Positions 62,050-64,000 of a stretch of DNA of 64,000 bases are shown piece by piece. A program made the position numbers and the translations under genes. This stretch comes from Chitinophaga fulva (GTDB lineage Bacteria; Bacteroidota; Bacteroidia; Chitinophagales; Chitinophagaceae), in NCBI RefSeq assembly GCF_012927205.1, contig NZ_JABBGC010000001.1:1178001-1242000 (forward strand), written 5' to 3'. Below the pieces are notes generated by a model. That model was not told the origin of the DNA. It did no database searches and saw only the letters and a program-made list of their open reading frames with translations. How positions within the stretch are numbered: the stretch's first letter is position 1; the number at the start of each line of letters is the position of its first letter.

Positions 62050-62623
62050 GCAATTTCAGTTTTGATTTGATTTCTTCCAGTTTTTCGTTGTTGACCAGTG
62101 CTTTGATCACCCTTTTTACTTCGTACTGATGCAGTTCCTTATTGGCTGCGTCTTCGCGTGTAGCTTTAAGGATACCGATGTTGAGCAGGCTGTTGATGGG
62201 TTTGTTCAGGTCTTTGAGCAGTTTGGATTTGTTGTTCCGCTCTTTGAAGAAGAGGGCGAGCCTTTCCTTGATTTCCTTTTGTGTCATGAACAGCCGGGTG
62301 CCGTTGCCTTTGATGTCAAATTCATCGAGGGCTTCGCGGAGCACGATGCAGAGCAGGGTGGCTTCGTAGGTGAGCCTTGTTTTGCGCATCAGGCGCGGTA
62401 GGGGTTTGTCGCCGGAAGAGTCGTCTGCTTCGGGTTGCAGGATGCGGGCGAAGCCATCGCCTTCGTTAATGATCAGTTGCAGTCCTACCTGGTTCAGGTA
62501 TTTGCTGAGCTCTGTTTGCCAGCCCAGCAGGTCTTTCCAGTAAGCTTTGTCTTCTTCGTACACGGGGCCCTGCATGAGTTTGAGGAACACGTGTGCAAAG
62601 GGAGAAATATTGTTATCGGCCAT
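62027..62623 (-). CDS. jetB: JetB/MksE-like KITE subunit (DUF4194 type)
   Basis: A 198-residue mostly winged-helix protein of the KITE type, which binds the kleisin arm of SMC complexes. The RLTYEATLLCIVLREALDEFD segment near 100 and the FMTQKEIKERLALFF part fit DUF4194. It starts 8 bp after the jetA stop, and its 3' end overlaps jetC by 23 bp, so the genes are translated together. Together with JetA and JetC it completes the core of a Wadjet or Mks complex. Confidence 0.85.
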   Translation of the reverse strand: MADNNISPFAHVFLKLMQGPVYEEDKAYWKDLLGWQTELSKYLNQVGLQLIINEGDGFARILQPEADDSSGDKPLPRLMRKTRLTYEATLLCIVLREALDEFDIKGNGTRLFMTQKEIKERLALFFKERNNKSKLLKDLNKPINSLLNIGILKATREDAANKELHQYEVKRVIKALVNNEKLEEIKSKLKLHVNPVQQ

Positions 62624-62631
62624 GTTTCATG

Positions 62632-64000
62632 TTAGTTTTGAGAGTTTGTGAACAGCACCATCGGCATGTTGATGACGCGGTTGCCCAGGGATACCGGATC
62701 AGGCGTTTCCAGTATGATGTGGCTGGATGACTGGCTGGCTATGGAGAAATAGGTGATGAGCTCTGTCAGGCCTTTTTCGGTACCATAGATATCTACCAGT
62801 TCCTTCAAACTGATCTGTTTTTTGTTTTGCAGTTGGGTGTTGATACGGTCCTCGAGGAGGGTACGGTCAATGTTAAAGTGATTGAACAGCGCGTTCATAT
62901 CAGAGTCGGAGAAGTCGTCGCCACCAATACCTTCGGGGAATTCCACGTCGGGATGTGTTTTTTTGTCTTCTGCCATCTCCCAGCGGTCCAGCATATCTAT
63001 TTCCGGATCGCTTTCTATATCGATATAAAATTCTTCGCCTGGTATATCGTCCAGTGTCTGGAAGGCCAGCTGGCGGATATCGTTGATGAGCTCCATGGCT
63101 TTGCGGTGATCGGTGAGATTTTTCTCACTGAGTACGCGGCTGAGTTTATCGCTCAGCTTTTTGTTGGCATCGATCACTTTTTTGCCGGAGGCATGGAGGA
63201 ACTGTTTCAGTTTTTTGAGGAAGCGGTCATTTTTGTACTCGATATTCCGCTCTTCGAGCAGGTTGTAGAGTTTTTCGATGAGCGCACGCATTTCTTCCTG
63301 CTTGGTTTCATCCATGAGGAACTGCCAGAAGGAGTAGAAGCTTTTGCCCTGGTCTTTCTGGCGGAGTGCTTCGAAAGAGTCGAGGGTATAGGCCAGGAGA
63401 GCGCCTTTGGCGATATCGCGTTCACTTTGTTTGCGGTATATCTCCTGGGTGATCTGTTCAAAGTTCTGTTCTACTTCCTTAAAATCGCTGAGAAGCTCTC
63501 TCGACATGCGGTTTACGTCGTAGCATCTTTCTTTGATCTGGGTGTCGTCAAACACCTGTACTTTTCCGGAGATGGTGATGCTTTTGATCTCCTGTTCTAT
63601 CTCAAATTTCTTTTTTTCCAGTTCCTGTATACGCTGTTTGGGATCTTTATTGCTCTGGTCCACCAGTTCCTTCAGTTTGGAAAAGATGTCTTTAAAGCGG
63701 CTTTCTGTGCCCACAAATTCCCTTTTCTGGAGGGTAGACACCCAGTGCATCACTTTTTCCATGTCGCTGCTAAGCTCGTGGATATCATTACCGTCATCGT
63801 CGGGATACTTCCGGAGAAAGCCTTTATTGCTCCATTGTTCCACATATTTCCTGGCTCTTTCATCTTCATTGTCGAGCAGGGCGGAGGCGTCTATTTCGTC
63901 GTCTGTGGCGCGGTAGCCGGTAGCTACCAGGTAATCAGACAGGCGGGTGACCAGTTCCACATTAGGAACGGTGGTGTGGTTTTTCTCCTTGAATGTTTGG
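62632..64000 (-). CDS. jetA: JetA/MksF-like kleisin (DUF3375 type), 5' end outside window
   Basis: At least 456 residues, open to the window edge with no start, so the N-terminus is missing. An internal GTG at 63960 could look like a start, but the frame continues beyond it (KEKNHTTVPN). The body is highly charged and helical, with long coils from 90 to 260. It ends TYFSIASQSSSHIILETPDPV, a DUF3375-like tail. In JetABCD the A protein is the kleisin that closes the SMC ring. The family call rests on architecture and on the jetB and jetC neighbours. Confidence 0.8.
   Translation of the reverse strand, partial: QTFKEKNHTTVPNVELVTRLSDYLVATGYRATDDEIDASALLDNEDERARKYVEQWSNKGFLRKYPDDDGNDIHELSSDMEKVMHWVSTLQKREFVGTESRFKDIFSKLKELVDQSNKDPKQRIQELEKKKFEIEQEIKSITISGKVQVFDDTQIKERCYDVNRMSRELLSDFKEVEQNFEQITQEIYRKQSERDIAKGALLAYTLDSFEALRQKDQGKSFYSFWQFLMDETKQEEMRALIEKLYNLLEERNIEYKNDRFLKKLKQFLHASGKKVIDANKKLSDKLSRVLSEKNLTDHRKAMELINDIRQLAFQTLDDIPGEEFYIDIESDPEIDMLDRWEMAEDKKTHPDVEFPEGIGGDDFSDSDMNALFNHFNIDRTLLEDRINTQLQNKKQISLKELVDIYGTEKGLTELITYFSIASQSSSHIILETPDPVSLGNRVINMPMVLFTNSQN

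Noticed and set aside
63958..63960. GTG at 63960 as the start of jetA
   Set aside because: The frame stays open to the window edge and the upstream codons look like protein, so this is an internal codon of a gene cut by the window.

Overview
The window looks like chromosomal DNA of a Bacteroidota bacterium, most likely a Chitinophagaceae member close to Chitinophaga. The reasons are a SusC/SusD pair, FecR and FecI-like ECF sigma genes, a LytS/LytTR two-component pair, STN-domain TonB receptors, a B12-dependent ribonucleotide reductase, a bacterial GGGP-synthase homologue, and several TAnnTTTG-type -7 promoter elements. I found no tRNA, rRNA, CRISPR array, transposase or prophage gene. Most of the window is ordinary chromosome with repeat-rich intergenic gaps.

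Layout. 0-6 kb: a WecA/TagO-type glycosyl-1-phosphate transferase, frr, an EamA exporter, PPK2, mscL, a DUF3078 protein and scpA. 6.2-10.8 kb: an AraC regulator followed by pirin, YceI, nitroreductase, OsmC and a second pirin, a likely redox or electrophile stress set. 10.9-19.5 kb: a HAD phosphatase, a coiled-coil protein, a PAS protein with a kinase stub, a PaaE-like reductase, dxs, the LytS/LytTR pair with a 21-bp-phased operator-like array in front of it, and a PcrB/GGGPS homologue. 19.8-23.1 kb: nrdJ. 23.1-23.7 kb: a gap holding two promoter-terminator units that look like small RNAs and are flanked by an inverted repeat. 23.7-33 kb: small secreted and membrane proteins, SusD/SusC, a GNAT enzyme, a divergent PRPP synthetase-like protein and a CarboxypepD_reg-like protein. 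33.3-44 kb: FecR, a TonB receptor with an STN domain, three related lipoproteins (two full length, one short), another lipoprotein, and on the opposite strand an ECF sigma factor with an S41 protease. 44-50 kb: an RND efflux operon. 50.3-52.6 kb: acpP-fabF-rnc. 52.6-55.4 kb: a WYL regulator, a DJ-1/GyrI fusion and a GyrI-like protein. 56-58.5 kb: cydAB. 58.7 kb to the end: jetC, jetB and a partial jetA.

The strongest candidate for an unusual system is the right-hand end. It is a Wadjet/MksBEF-type SMC operon (JetA kleisin, JetB KITE, JetC ATPase) with overlapping or tightly packed genes. It ends in a terminator straight after jetC, and no jetD nuclease gene follows. The second is the TonB receptor plus lipoprotein family at 33-42 kb. 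The third is the LytTR-type array before the LytS-like kinase gene. Every assignment comes from reading motifs by eye; no database search was run.
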